Part shown: positions 35,708 through 44,645 of the stretch, in pieces
Numbering within the stretch: the stretch's first letter is position 1
Layout: every line of letters starts with the position of its first letter
Assembly: GCA_024233835.1 (NCBI GenBank)
Contig: JACKPC010000002.1
Span: forward strand, 85,001 to 149,000
Direction of reading: 5' to 3'
From: Leptospiraceae bacterium
GTDB taxonomy: Bacteria; Spirochaetota; Leptospiria; Leptospirales; Leptospiraceae
Length of the DNA stretch: 64,000 nt
Notes under the pieces: model-generated
What the model was told of the DNA's origin: nothing
What the model saw: the letters and a program-made list of their open reading frames with translations, nothing else
Database searches by the model: none
Position numbers and translations under genes: made by a program

Positions 35708-35794
35708 ACGGATAATCGCAAAAGAAGGTTTTTAAATCAGGAAATTGTGGATGTAAAAAAGAAGGAAATGTTTTATAAACCCTAAGGGGCTGTC

Positions 35795-37132
35795 TTATAA
35801 GGGAATTTCTTTTTTTCCTAAAAAACTAACATAGAAAAATAAGGACATCAATCCCAAAAGTATAAAGGATTCAAAAAAAGTTTGTATATAAAGATTATGT
35901 GAAACCAGCACATCTACAGGATAAAATATTAGATAGAAAATTACGGCAAGAAAACCAAGGTGAAGTAAAGAATATTGTTTATTTCTTTCATAAAGAACAA
36001 AAAGAAGCACAACAGAAGGAAACAAAAATACCAGATGATGATACCAGGTCATAGGACTTAAAATGATCAATAGTATATTTAATTGAATAATTAGAATTTC
36101 CTCTCTTCCCGAAACATTCTTCATGCGAAAGTAAACAAATAAGGAAAAGAGCAATAATACAATACCACATATATAATGCACATACGACAGATGGGGAAAA
36201 TCCCAGGGTAAGACCTTATAAACAAAGGCCTTCAAGGAATGGTTTCCCGAACCTATAACGGTAACCGTTCCCATAATGGCTTTTTCGCCGAAACTTATGT
36301 TGGGTAAATTCTTAAAAAAATGTATCCAATTTGTTATCCCCTTAAAAAACAAAGTAGGAATAATAATTACCACAGAACTCAAAAAAGTATAAAGTAAAAA
36401 TCGAAATTCTTTTTTCAGAAAGAAGTATACTAAAAACAAAGCCGGACTCATCTTAATCAAGATAGAGAATGCCATACAAGAGGAAGCTAAAATAGGAGAA
36501 TCCTTATATTTAAAAATGGCAATAGTGAATAAACCCAAAACTATACCATTCACCTGGGACCAGTATAAAGAATTATTCATTGGCATCACAAAGAATAAGA
36601 GAAGGAGGAAAAACATAACTGAAGTTTTAGATTGTAAATTTATCTTCTCATCACTTAACTTTTCGATGGCTACTACTAAAGCAAGGAAGTAAAAGGCATA
36701 TAAGAGAAAATGCCAGACAGGAAAAGCGATTAATTTTGAAATAAGGGTTAAGGGATAGATATAAAAGGCTAAAACCGGGGGATATAAATACGGAAAAACA
36801 AAAGCCCGGTTGAGAGCTATCGGGTTAAGGCCGGTTGCCGCCTGCAACTCTTTTGCAAAAGGCAAGAAGTCCGGTTTTAACATCGGCATCTTCTCCATCA
36901 TTTTCTTTGTAAGCATAGAATGTAATGGAAGGTCTTCTCCTACGGTATGAAATTCGTAAATACGATTTGTAAAAACGTTTTTTGCCGCGTAATAATAAGA
37001 ATCAAAATCACGATAATCATAAGAAGGATGATTTAGTAGGGTAACAAACTGTACGAGGAAGTATCCAAGAACGATGAAAAGATATACCTTCAAAAATGTG
37101 GATTCAATTAATAGCTGTTTTAGTTTATTCAT
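35795..37132 (-). CDS. GT87-family membrane glycosyltransferase (DUF2029)
   Basis: 445 residues with about ten membrane helices. YRDFDSYYYAAK early in the first loop, SQVNGIVLGLFTIA, SILIKMSPALFLVYFFLKK and GSGNHSLKAF match the GT87/DUF2029 family, polyprenol-phosphate-sugar-dependent mannosyltransferases best known from actinobacteria. The early D-F-D region would hold the catalytic acid. The gene is a single unit, divergent from the HtrA-like gene. Sugar and acceptor unknown. Confidence 0.75.
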   Translation of the reverse strand: MNKLKQLLIESTFLKVYLFIVLGYFLVQFVTLLNHPSYDYRDFDSYYYAAKNVFTNRIYEFHTVGEDLPLHSMLTKKMMEKMPMLKPDFLPFAKELQAATGLNPIALNRAFVFPYLYPPVLAFYIYPLTLISKLIAFPVWHFLLYAFYFLALVVAIEKLSDEKINLQSKTSVMFFLLLLFFVMPMNNSLYWSQVNGIVLGLFTIAIFKYKDSPILASSCMAFSILIKMSPALFLVYFFLKKEFRFLLYTFLSSVVIIIPTLFFKGITNWIHFFKNLPNISFGEKAIMGTVTVIGSGNHSLKAFVYKVLPWDFPHLSYVHYICGIVLLLFSLFVYFRMKNVSGREEILIIQLNILLIILSPMTWYHHLVFLFPSVVLLFVLYERNKQYSLLHLGFLAVIFYLIFYPVDVLVSHNLYIQTFFESFILLGLMSLFFYVSFLGKKEIPL

Positions 37133-37193
37133 CAGGAAGATAGGTGTAAAAATATAGTTTACTTATTTCAGATCTGCAAATTACCCTGCTACT

Positions 37194-38249
37194 ATGATTC
37201 AATATGTCAACTTATTTTTTATAGTACTGCTTATATTTTCCTGTAAAAAGGAAGATAAAAGTAAGATACAATTAGAGAATTTAAGGAAGGAAAGTTACAA
37301 TACAAGCCTAAAGCATCAGGCACATATTATTGAGCTTTCTTCTAAATTTATGGAACGTACAGTAACGATAGAAGAAAGGGACTCTATAGACAAGGAAAAA
37401 TACACCGTTTTAGGAACCGGCTTTTTTATAAATAACGAAGGCCACATTCTTACCTGCTATCACGTAGTCAGGAACAAAACAAAGGTATGGATCAATTTAG
37501 GTGGAACCCAGAAGCACCTTCAGGCAAAAGTCATAGGTGACGATTATAAATACGATTTAGCCCTCCTGAAAGCAGAGTTCGAAGATCCAATTCCCACCAA
37601 GATTCCTCATATAACGATTCCGTATGAAGAGTTTCCCGCAAGAGGAACTGAGTATATTTCCTTTGGAGCCTCTCACGGTCGTAGAGATACTCTTATCAAA
37701 GGATATGTTGCTAATATTGTAAATAAAGGAATTGCCGATGACAGACCTGAGGAATACTACCTGCAATTAAGTGAGCCGGTCTTATCAGGAAGTTCGGGTG
37801 GGCCTGTAATAGACCTATCCGGTAAACTTATAGGTATGAATCGATTTACCTACTCCTTAGGAGGAAAGGGAACCTTCGGACCGGGTTTTGCGATTCCTAC
37901 AGATATACTTTATAACTTTGTTAAAAACCAGAAAGAAGTTGTTTCTGTAAAAACCAAGGCTATGCGTGGAATTATAGAAATTCCTTTTACAACTATGTAT
38001 CTGGTAAAAAAACTTAACCTTCCGGATATGGCAGGTGTAATCGTCAGTTACCCGGAAAAAGACTCAGCAGCCGAAAAAGCCGGCATCAAGCGCTATGACT
38101 ATATCACGCATCTCAACGGCAAACAAATACACGGTTTTTTTGAATTCTTTGAAGACATGAAAAAAATAGATAAAAAAGAAGATATAACTTTCAGTATTAT
38201 TAGAGAAGGAAAGAAGCTGGAAATTACAATAAAAGGAGAAAAAGAATAA
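37194..38249 (+). CDS. HtrA/DegP-like serine protease, lipoprotein
   Basis: 351 residues. A lipoprotein signal ends in IFSC (Cys17), which differs from soluble periplasmic DegP. The trypsin-like triad is H90 (LTCYHVV), D121 (YKYDLALL) and S201 in SGSSGGPV; serine replaces the usual asparagine of GNSGGP. A PDZ domain occupies about 255-350. Likely role: membrane-anchored periplasmic protein quality control. No clear Shine-Dalgarno precedes the ATG. A hairpin containing the stop codon follows. Confidence 0.85.
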   Translation: MIQYVNLFFIVLLIFSCKKEDKSKIQLENLRKESYNTSLKHQAHIIELSSKFMERTVTIEERDSIDKEKYTVLGTGFFINNEGHILTCYHVVRNKTKVWINLGGTQKHLQAKVIGDDYKYDLALLKAEFEDPIPTKIPHITIPYEEFPARGTEYISFGASHGRRDTLIKGYVANIVNKGIADDRPEEYYLQLSEPVLSGSSGGPVIDLSGKLIGMNRFTYSLGGKGTFGPGFAIPTDILYNFVKNQKEVVSVKTKAMRGIIEIPFTTMYLVKKLNLPDMAGVIVSYPEKDSAAEKAGIKRYDYITHLNGKQIHGFFEFFEDMKKIDKKEDITFSIIREGKKLEITIKGEKE

Positions 38250-38265
38250 GCCCTAAGGCTTATTC
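38244..38265 (+). terminator. Hairpin terminator of the HtrA-like gene
   Basis: GAATAAGCC/GGCTTATTC form a 9-bp stem with loop CTAA; the gene's TAA stop lies inside the stem. It is followed by TTCCCC, so the U-tract is weak. Confidence 0.55.
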
Positions 38266-38271
38266 TTCCCC

Positions 38272-38297
38272 TGACAACCGGTTTAAACCGGTTGTCA
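38272..38297. repeat. 26-bp perfect palindrome
   Basis: TGACAACCGG, TTTAAA and CCGGTTGTCA form a fully self-complementary sequence between two convergent genes. It is probably the terminator of the minus-strand lipoprotein gene ending at 38317, although no T-run follows. Confidence 0.6.
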
Positions 38298-38316
38298 AAC
38301 GGATGCCTCAAAGGTC

Positions 38317-39666
38317 TTAGAAATTAATAGTTTCTGTTAAGTTAAGGGGTGAACCTGCAAAAGTTCCGGAAATACTCAGAGTAGAAGTTCCGGTTACTTT
38401 ACTCGCTGTATATGTATACTTACCTCCCTCATAAGAGGTACCATAATCGTAATCAAAACTATAGGTTTGTTTGTAAGTAACATCCATAGGAGAATCAACG
38501 TTTTCAATTTTCAAATCTGTAGATTTACTGCTTGCAGTAGTTGTTCCGCTTGATTTGCCAACATTTGTAGTTTTTGAAGTGTAGGTAGTTCCACTTTGAG
38601 TAGAAGTGTAAGTTGTAGTAGAACTCATTGAACCTGTTGAATTAGAAGTAGCTGTAAGAGTACCTGAATTCATAGTAGTTCCCAAAGAAGGAGTATACAA
38701 CATATTCAGAAAACCAGCATACTGTTTTATCTCATCACAGGAATACTCGGCCATGCTTTTTGAATATAAAGTTTTCAATATTTTGTAAAATTTAACCATT
38801 ACACTCGGATCCTGAACCAGCATTCCATAATTGGAGAATTTCAAAGTAGCAGAAAAATCACTAGAAACTCCTAAAGAAAACTGTGAATCATAACCGCCGC
38901 TGGTATTCTGAGTAGACTTGTTTAACATAGTTTGGCTAAGTGTAAGCTTTCCATCGGTAATGTCTATAGTCCCCTGTTTACCGGTTTGTGTATAAACTTT
39001 TACCGGATCAAATGTACAGCCGGAATAGTTTGGATTTGTAGCAAACGCTGAATAAACTGCCTTCTTCATATAGTCACCTGCTGCTTCTGTTTGGGTATAG
39101 CTGACTCCGTCCTGAGTTCCGGAAAAAGTAGCTGTAAACTTGGTCGTTGTTCCTTTAGTAGGATCAATAGTAACTGATCCATCAGAATAGGAACCACTTA
39201 GAGCAGAAAGATGGGTATTGCTGGTTTTCTTAGGAGTTTGAGCCTTAGCAGCCATTTTCTCTAACAGTTTATTAGTAAAAAACTTACGAACTGCTTCTCT
39301 GGAATAGTACGGGTCACGACCATTTTTCATGATATCAGCTACCAGGTTGTAAAATTTTCCCTGGTTCTTCAGATTATCCAGTTGAGCAGAAAAACTACCA
39401 GCAGAAGTAGCTGATGATGAAATCGAAGTGGAAATCGAAGTGGAAACAGAAGTGGAAACACTACTTGCTACAGAAGTACTGGTAGCGGCTACTGTGTTCT
39501 TCTGGGTTTCCTGGGCTGCTGTCAGGGTGCCGGCTGAGCTACCTGCATTACTGGCCATAGCCAGAAGTAGGGCTGTTTGCTGGTCTTTATTATCATCATC
39601 TTTCTTACAATGAATGAGGCCTGCAACCAGTAAGGAAACAGTAATTAAACGAGTCAATTGTTTCAT
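38317..39666 (-). CDS. Ser/Thr-rich lipoprotein of unknown function
   Basis: 449 residues from the ATG at 39666, chosen because GGAGA precedes it and a lipoprotein signal (LIHC, about Cys20) then starts at once; a frame extension to 39741 lacks these. The mature N-terminus is a low-complexity stretch of S, T, V and I (about 45-90) containing short 4-residue repeats. The rest is rich in S, T, G and Y and looks beta-structured. Only two or three cysteines follow (GCTFDP, YSCDEI). No family recognised; a surface-exposed lipoprotein is inferred. Confidence 0.65.
   Translation of the reverse strand: MKQLTRLITVSLLVAGLIHCKKDDDNKDQQTALLLAMASNAGSSAGTLTAAQETQKNTVAATSTSVASSVSTSVSTSISTSISSSATSAGSFSAQLDNLKNQGKFYNLVADIMKNGRDPYYSREAVRKFFTNKLLEKMAAKAQTPKKTSNTHLSALSGSYSDGSVTIDPTKGTTTKFTATFSGTQDGVSYTQTEAAGDYMKKAVYSAFATNPNYSGCTFDPVKVYTQTGKQGTIDITDGKLTLSQTMLNKSTQNTSGGYDSQFSLGVSSDFSATLKFSNYGMLVQDPSVMVKFYKILKTLYSKSMAEYSCDEIKQYAGFLNMLYTPSLGTTMNSGTLTATSNSTGSMSSTTTYTSTQSGTTYTSKTTNVGKSSGTTTASSKSTDLKIENVDSPMDVTYKQTYSFDYDYGTSYEGGKYTYTASKVTGTSTLSISGTFAGSPLNLTETINF
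39421..39456. repeat. Three 12-bp tandem repeats inside the Ser/Thr-rich lipoprotein gene
   Basis: Units AATCGAAGTGGA (twice) and AACAGAAGTGGA follow each other without gaps. They encode the S-(V/I)-S-T repeats of the lipoprotein. Twelve bases keep the frame, so copy number could change without breaking the gene. Confidence 0.75.
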
Positions 39667-39832
39667 AAAAGAAATCTCCAAAAAATATTTCACCCTGAAC
39701 CCAAGCCTTGTCAGGCAAAGATACAGTGAGAATATGGACATGTTCTAAAGAACTGAAAAAAAAAGGCAAGTTTTTTTTAAAAAATAATTTTATTATTAAA
39801 ATTTTTGTATCCCATCATTTATTCGGGGCAAA

Positions 39833-39862
39833 AGAAAGCGATCCACCGATGGGACGCTTTCT
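39833..39862 (-). terminator. Hairpin after the SulP-thioesterase operon
   Basis: AGAAAGCG/CGCTTTCT give an 8-bp stem around a 14-base loop, followed on the minus strand by TTTGCC. It lies downstream of the thioesterase gene (stop at 39926). Confidence 0.5.
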
Positions 39863-39925
39863 GGAGACTTTCTTCTTGATTTTTTGAGGAGATTCATTTT
39901 TTCACACTACTTTTTGACGATTTAC

Positions 39926-40432
39926 CTAAGAATTCATAATAAATAAATAAGAATCTATAAGTTCATCACTAAAAAAATGTCGGCGCCTTGCCTGTTCTGT
40001 AGTGTAAAGTACAAAAATCCCCCTGGAACTCGCACAGAGTTCCTTTTTTTCGTTATACAAATAGGCTTCCACAACAGCTTTTCTCGGATTCAACATGCGT
40101 TTGATTCTACCCTGTGAATAAGAAACCCGACCTGTAAAAATGGGTTTTATGAAATTCACCTTCATCGACTGTGTCAAAATAAAGCGCTTTAAAAGATAGA
40201 TAGAAGACCAACTCATTGTCTCATCGAGAATAGTAGATATGATTCCTCCATGGACAATATCGTCCCAGCCACAGAGATGCTCAGGTATTCGAAACTCCGA
40301 AACAACACTCTCTCCATTTGTAAAAAAAACCATTTTTAAACCTGCAGAGTTCATAGGACTACAGGCAAAACATTTATGATTCTCGCGATTCGGGATTTTT
40401 TGCAAGTTTTGTATATCTTCCGGTAGTTTCAT
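39926..40432 (-). CDS. Hotdog-fold thioesterase, PaaI/4HBT type
   Basis: 168 residues. CFACSPMNSAGLKMVF, the GWDDIVHGGIISTILDETMSW block (HGG and the acidic residue of the hotdog active site) and KVNFIKPIFTG are typical of PaaI-like acyl-CoA thioesterases. Its ATG overlaps the TGA of the SulP-carbonic anhydrase gene (ATGA), so the two are translated together. Substrate unknown; no pathway partner is evident. Confidence 0.8.
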   Translation of the reverse strand: MKLPEDIQNLQKIPNRENHKCFACSPMNSAGLKMVFFTNGESVVSEFRIPEHLCGWDDIVHGGIISTILDETMSWSSIYLLKRFILTQSMKVNFIKPIFTGRVSYSQGRIKRMLNPRKAVVEAYLYNEKKELCASSRGIFVLYTTEQARRRHFFSDELIDSYLFIMNS

Positions 40433-42618
40433 TTTCTTATAGGACTTCCATCTATGGGTAATTCTTTAACCAGACCGGTTTTTAAGTCATAGACCCAGGC
40501 GTGAATGATTGGATAGGAATATTTTTCAATAGACTCCTTTACCACCGGAACCTGTTTTAAATGCTTCGTTTGCTCGATTACATTTAGTTCCACGATTCTA
40601 CGGCTTCTTTCATTTTCATCTTTTATTGTATTGATATATTCTAATTTATCTTCATACATTTTCCGAATAGGCTGCACCCATTTTTCAACAACCCCGGTAC
40701 AACCGGTAACAGCAGCATGTACACCACCGCAGTTGTAATGACCGAGAATAATAATTTGTCTCACTTTTAGTACACCTACACTATATTCCAAAATTGACAT
40801 GAGGTTTGTATCATCAAGACGAACCAGGTTGGAAATATTCCTATGAACAAAAATGTGACCCGGGTCAGCCTTAGTCAGCATGTTTATCGGAACTCGACTA
40901 TCGGAACAACCGATAATTAAGAAATCAGGATTTTGCCCTGCTGCTAACTTCTCAAAGAAAGAGGAGTCTTCCTGTAATTTCTCCCAGGCCCAGTCTTCAT
41001 TGTCTTCCAAAAGACGATTGTACATGATCTCATCTTTTCCCTGTTTTAACGAAGTATCGAGGTGAATATTTTTTAATCCGATAATACTCAGGGTAATATT
41101 TCGAATTTTGGCCTGCCTGTGAAAATTCAGGAACAGTTCTTCTATATCATGATGAATGTAAATACTACGTCTTCCGTCTATAATCACTTTACAATTATCC
41201 GGAATTTGTTTCAAGGTTTCCCAGATTCTGGCCCTGTGCAGAAAGGTTAAATTTTCCCCGAGAAAAATTTTAATCGATCTATCAGTACGAAGTACCTTAA
41301 TGATAGGAGAAGAAAACACATCTTTCAGGATAAAAAAGAAAGCAAATAAAGAACCTATGACGATCCCGATTAATAGATCGGTAAGAACAATAGCGAGTGC
41401 TGTCACCACAAAAGGAATAAACTGAATGTGACCCTGTTTAAAAAGCTCTCTATAAATAGAAGGACGGGTGAGTTTAAAACCGGTATAACACAAAATAGCT
41501 GCAAGGGTTGCCAGGGGAATTTTATTTAATAGAGATGGAATAGCAATTATAGAAAGGAGGAGTAGTATTCCATGAAAAATTGTAGAATACTTGGTTCTTC
41601 CCCCCGCATTCATATTGACAGAACTTCGAACAATTACAGAAGTAATCGGGAGACCACCCAGCAAACCGCTTAAAGTATTACCTACTCCCTGAGCCAATAA
41701 TTCTCGGTTGACAGGTGTGGTTCTTTTCTCAGGATCCAGATTATCCACCGCTTCTATAGAAAGAAGAGTTTCGATAGAAGCCACTATGGCTATAGTAATT
41801 CCAAGCTTATAGGTAGCCAGGTTTTTTAGTGCATTAAAATCAGGGAAGTGCAAGAATTCTTTTACTTCAAAAGGATGTTGCAGAATTGGAATATTAACAA
41901 GGTGCGTTTTATCTAAAGTATAAACCGGCAGATAAAGTCTGTAAAACTCATTTATAAGAATTCCGAGTAAAACAATCAGAAGAGAACCCGGGATAAATCG
42001 AAATTTATGGTGCAAATGTTTCTCCCAGTAAACAAGACCGAATAAAGATAAAACGCCTATCAGCACAACACCCGGATTAATATGAGTGAGAGAGTGAAAG
42101 AAAAGAGTTATCGTGTTGGTTTCTTTATTACCTGAATCATCGAGATCCTGGGGAGTAAGACTAAATTCCGATACTCCAAATTGTTCTATATCATAACCTA
42201 AAACGTGAGGAAATTGCTTGAGTATGAGTATGATACCGATGGCAGCTAAAAGCCCTTTGATAACAGAATTTGGTATGTAATCGCTGATAATACCGGCTTT
42301 TAAAAAACCGAATATAATTTGAACGATACCCCCAATCATCACTGCGGCTAAAAATGCTTCAAAGGTTTTCAGTTCGGCAATTCCTGATATTACAATGGCC
42401 GTTAGACCGGCAGCCGGTCCGCTAACGCTTAAACTTGAACCACTGAGAATACCTACTACGATTCCTCCCAGAATCCCGGCTATCACTCCTGAAATAAGGG
42501 GGGCACCTGAAGCGTGTGCGATACCGAGACATAAGGGAATCGCTACTAAAAAGACAGCTATAGATGCGGAAATATCTCGAAGTCCGGGTTTTGTCAGTGG
42601 TTTTTTTAAGAATTTCAT
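40429..42618 (-). CDS. SulP bicarbonate-type transporter fused to a beta-carbonic anhydrase
   Basis: 729 residues from the ATG at 42618; a TTG at 42657 is also in frame, and neither has a clear ribosome-binding site. Residues ~10-430 form a SulP permease (LCLGIAHASGAPLISG, SVSGPAAGLTA, VNMNAGGRTKYSTIFHG). A STAS-like linker follows, then a beta-carbonic anhydrase with the zinc and catalytic residues C571-S-D573-S-R575, H627 and C630 (GHYNCGG). The zinc site looks complete. Such fusions are thought to couple inorganic-carbon uptake to CO2/bicarbonate interconversion. A hotdog thioesterase is coupled downstream. Confidence 0.88.
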   Translation of the reverse strand: MKFLKKPLTKPGLRDISASIAVFLVAIPLCLGIAHASGAPLISGVIAGILGGIVVGILSGSSLSVSGPAAGLTAIVISGIAELKTFEAFLAAVMIGGIVQIIFGFLKAGIISDYIPNSVIKGLLAAIGIILILKQFPHVLGYDIEQFGVSEFSLTPQDLDDSGNKETNTITLFFHSLTHINPGVVLIGVLSLFGLVYWEKHLHHKFRFIPGSLLIVLLGILINEFYRLYLPVYTLDKTHLVNIPILQHPFEVKEFLHFPDFNALKNLATYKLGITIAIVASIETLLSIEAVDNLDPEKRTTPVNRELLAQGVGNTLSGLLGGLPITSVIVRSSVNMNAGGRTKYSTIFHGILLLLSIIAIPSLLNKIPLATLAAILCYTGFKLTRPSIYRELFKQGHIQFIPFVVTALAIVLTDLLIGIVIGSLFAFFFILKDVFSSPIIKVLRTDRSIKIFLGENLTFLHRARIWETLKQIPDNCKVIIDGRRSIYIHHDIEELFLNFHRQAKIRNITLSIIGLKNIHLDTSLKQGKDEIMYNRLLEDNEDWAWEKLQEDSSFFEKLAAGQNPDFLIIGCSDSRVPINMLTKADPGHIFVHRNISNLVRLDDTNLMSILEYSVGVLKVRQIIILGHYNCGGVHAAVTGCTGVVEKWVQPIRKMYEDKLEYINTIKDENERSRRIVELNVIEQTKHLKQVPVVKESIEKYSYPIIHAWVYDLKTGLVKELPIDGSPIRK

Positions 42619-42762
42619 AGGTAGGAAACAGGCTAAAAATTTCAGTATCCCTATCAAGTATAAAAAAGTCTTTTTCGTGTGATTTTTTACATAGTATTTA
42701 AAAGCTCAAGACTGTAAATTCTCAGCACCATTAACTATTTGGTTACATGTGATAAACCGTTC

Positions 42763-43734
42763 TCATAACTCCTGATTTTTTTCCGGAAGAGAATTAGCAT
42801 AATCGGCATGATAAGAACTTCGAACCAGGGGACCGGATTCTACATGCAGAAAACCTAATTGAAGAGAAAACTCTTTCAGCTCTACAAATACTTCCGGTTT
42901 GATATACTCTACAAGCGGATGATGGGTTTTCGTGGGCTGTAAATACTGACCGAGGGTTAAAATTTCAGTTCCTGCCATTCGTAAATCATGGATACATTCT
43001 TTTACTTCTCCTATGGTTTCTCCCATGCCCAGCATAATTCCTGACTTGGTTCGAAATCCCTGAGATTTCGCATTTTCGAGAACTTTAAGAGAAAGGTGAT
43101 AATCTTTTTGGGGTGCTATGTGGCTAAATAAACTTTTCACAGTTTCGATGTTGTGGTTAATGATATCGGGCTTAGAAGCGTATAAAATATCTAAGGCAGA
43201 CTGCTTGCCTTTAAAATCGGGTATAAGAACTTCCACCTTAGCCTTCGGAAGAAGGGTTTTTATAGACTCGATAGTCCTTGCAAAATGAGAAGCTCCTCCA
43301 TCTTCCAGGTCATCACGATTCACTGAAGTAAGAACAATATAGCGAAGTCCGAGTAGCTTAGCGGATTCAGCAACTTTTTGAGGTTCCTCTAAGTCAAGAG
43401 CTAATGGTTTACCTGAAGCCACATCACAATAGCGACACTTTCGGGTGCAAATATCTCCGGCAATCATATAGGTGGCGGCTTTTCTGGACCAACACTGATT
43501 TAAGTTAGGACAGGAAGCACTTTCACAAACGGTGTGCAATGTCCTTGTATCAAGAGTGTTTCTCACTGTTCGAACTTCATCATTTTCTACCGGAAAACGA
43601 AGCCGAACCTTTAACCAATCCGGCTTGTCCGGAATAGCTGTATTATTACCTGTTCTGGGTTTTTTCTTCAGAGGATTCATAGACTTTCTTATATATCCTT
43701 TTCTAAAGGGTATATTGTCCTTTATACGGGTCAA
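42763..43734 (-). CDS. lipA: Lipoyl synthase
   Basis: 323 residues. A radical SAM enzyme inserting two sulfurs into octanoyl chains on lipoyl domains. Both clusters are present: auxiliary CX4CX5C (C70, C75, C81) and radical SAM CX3CX2C (C96, C100, C103); RSSYHAD near the end supplies the conserved serine ligand. The first codon is TTG one base after the upstream stop. An ATG at 43680 would give a 305-residue protein that still contains the whole enzyme. No lipB is in the window. Confidence 0.93.
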   Translation of the reverse strand: MTRIKDNIPFRKGYIRKSMNPLKKKPRTGNNTAIPDKPDWLKVRLRFPVENDEVRTVRNTLDTRTLHTVCESASCPNLNQCWSRKAATYMIAGDICTRKCRYCDVASGKPLALDLEEPQKVAESAKLLGLRYIVLTSVNRDDLEDGGASHFARTIESIKTLLPKAKVEVLIPDFKGKQSALDILYASKPDIINHNIETVKSLFSHIAPQKDYHLSLKVLENAKSQGFRTKSGIMLGMGETIGEVKECIHDLRMAGTEILTLGQYLQPTKTHHPLVEYIKPEVFVELKEFSLQLGFLHVESGPLVRSSYHADYANSLPEKNQEL

Positions 43735-43735
43735 T

Positions 43736-44161
43736 CTAATTTTTTATATAAATTTCACACTTTGTTTCATCACCCACCAAATAGACTTTATCCGAATTGT
43801 AATTCATCCGAATGCATTCAACTAGTGGAAAAACAAAATAAATAGGTGCACTAAATCCATCTTTATAGTCCAACAGAGTATCGAGGTTATTTTCAAATTT
43901 CATATTCTGAAGGGATGCTAAACTGATACTATTCTTTGAACCTGTTGAATAAGCCCAGATAAAGCGTAAGAAATTTACTTTGGGAATAAGGGGGTCTGTT
44001 TTCTCCATAGAACCTACAAACAAGCAATTCTCTAATTCTTCGGGAGCTAAACTTTCTACTTCCTCAATAAAATTTACAAAGGAATCTCCCAATTGATGCA
44101 ATCTTTCATCCATAGGAATAGAGGGTTTATCTAAAAAAGTAAAGGGTATTTTTTCACTCAT
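43736..44161 (-). CDS. Conserved-looking protein of unknown function upstream of lipA
   Basis: 141 residues, soluble, acidic in the middle (FIEEVESLAPEELENCLFVG). No signal peptide, no membrane helix and no recognised motif. Two cysteines (about 46 and 134). Its TAG is one base from the TTG start of lipA, so the two are probably translated together; whether it has to do with lipoylation is unknown. Confidence 0.6.
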   Translation of the reverse strand: MSEKIPFTFLDKPSIPMDERLHQLGDSFVNFIEEVESLAPEELENCLFVGSMEKTDPLIPKVNFLRFIWAYSTGSKNSISLASLQNMKFENNLDTLLDYKDGFSAPIYFVFPLVECIRMNYNSDKVYLVGDETKCEIYIKN

Positions 44162-44470
44162 ACAGGATCAGTTAATTCTCGATAAGGATTTGTATAGTTT
44201 AAAATTATGTATAGCTTCTTCTAAAGTAAAATTTCTTGTATTTTAGACATACTAATCCCTAAACCACCAATCCCTAATCCCCGGAGCATACACCTGAGAT
44301 ACAACTTTCAGGTTGCTATAAGAGCCTGTCTGAAAATGAAGCTACAGGCTCTTGCAGCTTGCTTTTCTTTAATAGATAAGCCTGTTTAAAGACATGCTGT
44401 AAGGGTCAGTATACTACCCGCTATACTTTAGTTGTAAGCTTTCTGTAAAACCGGTGCTTTTGCTTCGCTC
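44162..44470. other. Non-coding stretch before the insertion sequence, with an inverted repeat
   Basis: I see no gene. AAGAGCCTGT (44320-44329) and ACAGGCTCTT (44344-44353) form a 10-bp stem with a 14-base loop. GAGCCTGTCTGAAAA inside it resembles the terminal sequences of IS1182/IS5-type elements, so this may be a remnant of another insertion. Two short CTAATCCC repeats lie near 44264-44280. Confidence 0.4.
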
Positions 44471-44488
44471 ACAGACTGTGTGAAAAGT
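44471..44488. repeat. Left terminal inverted repeat of the insertion sequence
   Basis: ACAGACTGTGTGAAAAGT, exact reverse complement of 46246-46263. Confidence 0.9.
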
Positions 44489-44543
44489 GAGCAAAAAAAA
44501 ACCTGTAGATATTGACGAACTCGGTTCTTACTAAAAAAACTAA

Positions 44544-44567
44544 AAACCAATCATTCCAAATTGGTTT
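44544..44567 (-). terminator. Terminator of the transposase gene
   Basis: AAACCAAT/ATTGGTTT form an 8-bp stem with an 8-base loop, followed on the minus strand by TTAGTTTTTTT. A second 9-bp stem (44567-44588) lies just before it, nearer the gene. Together they would end transposase transcription and shield the element. Confidence 0.65.
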
Positions 44568-44645
44568 ATAGTAAATAAATTTACTATAAGTCATAAAAGA
44601 GAGAAAATTCATTGCTATCCATCAAATAAAAATCTATTATTCCTA

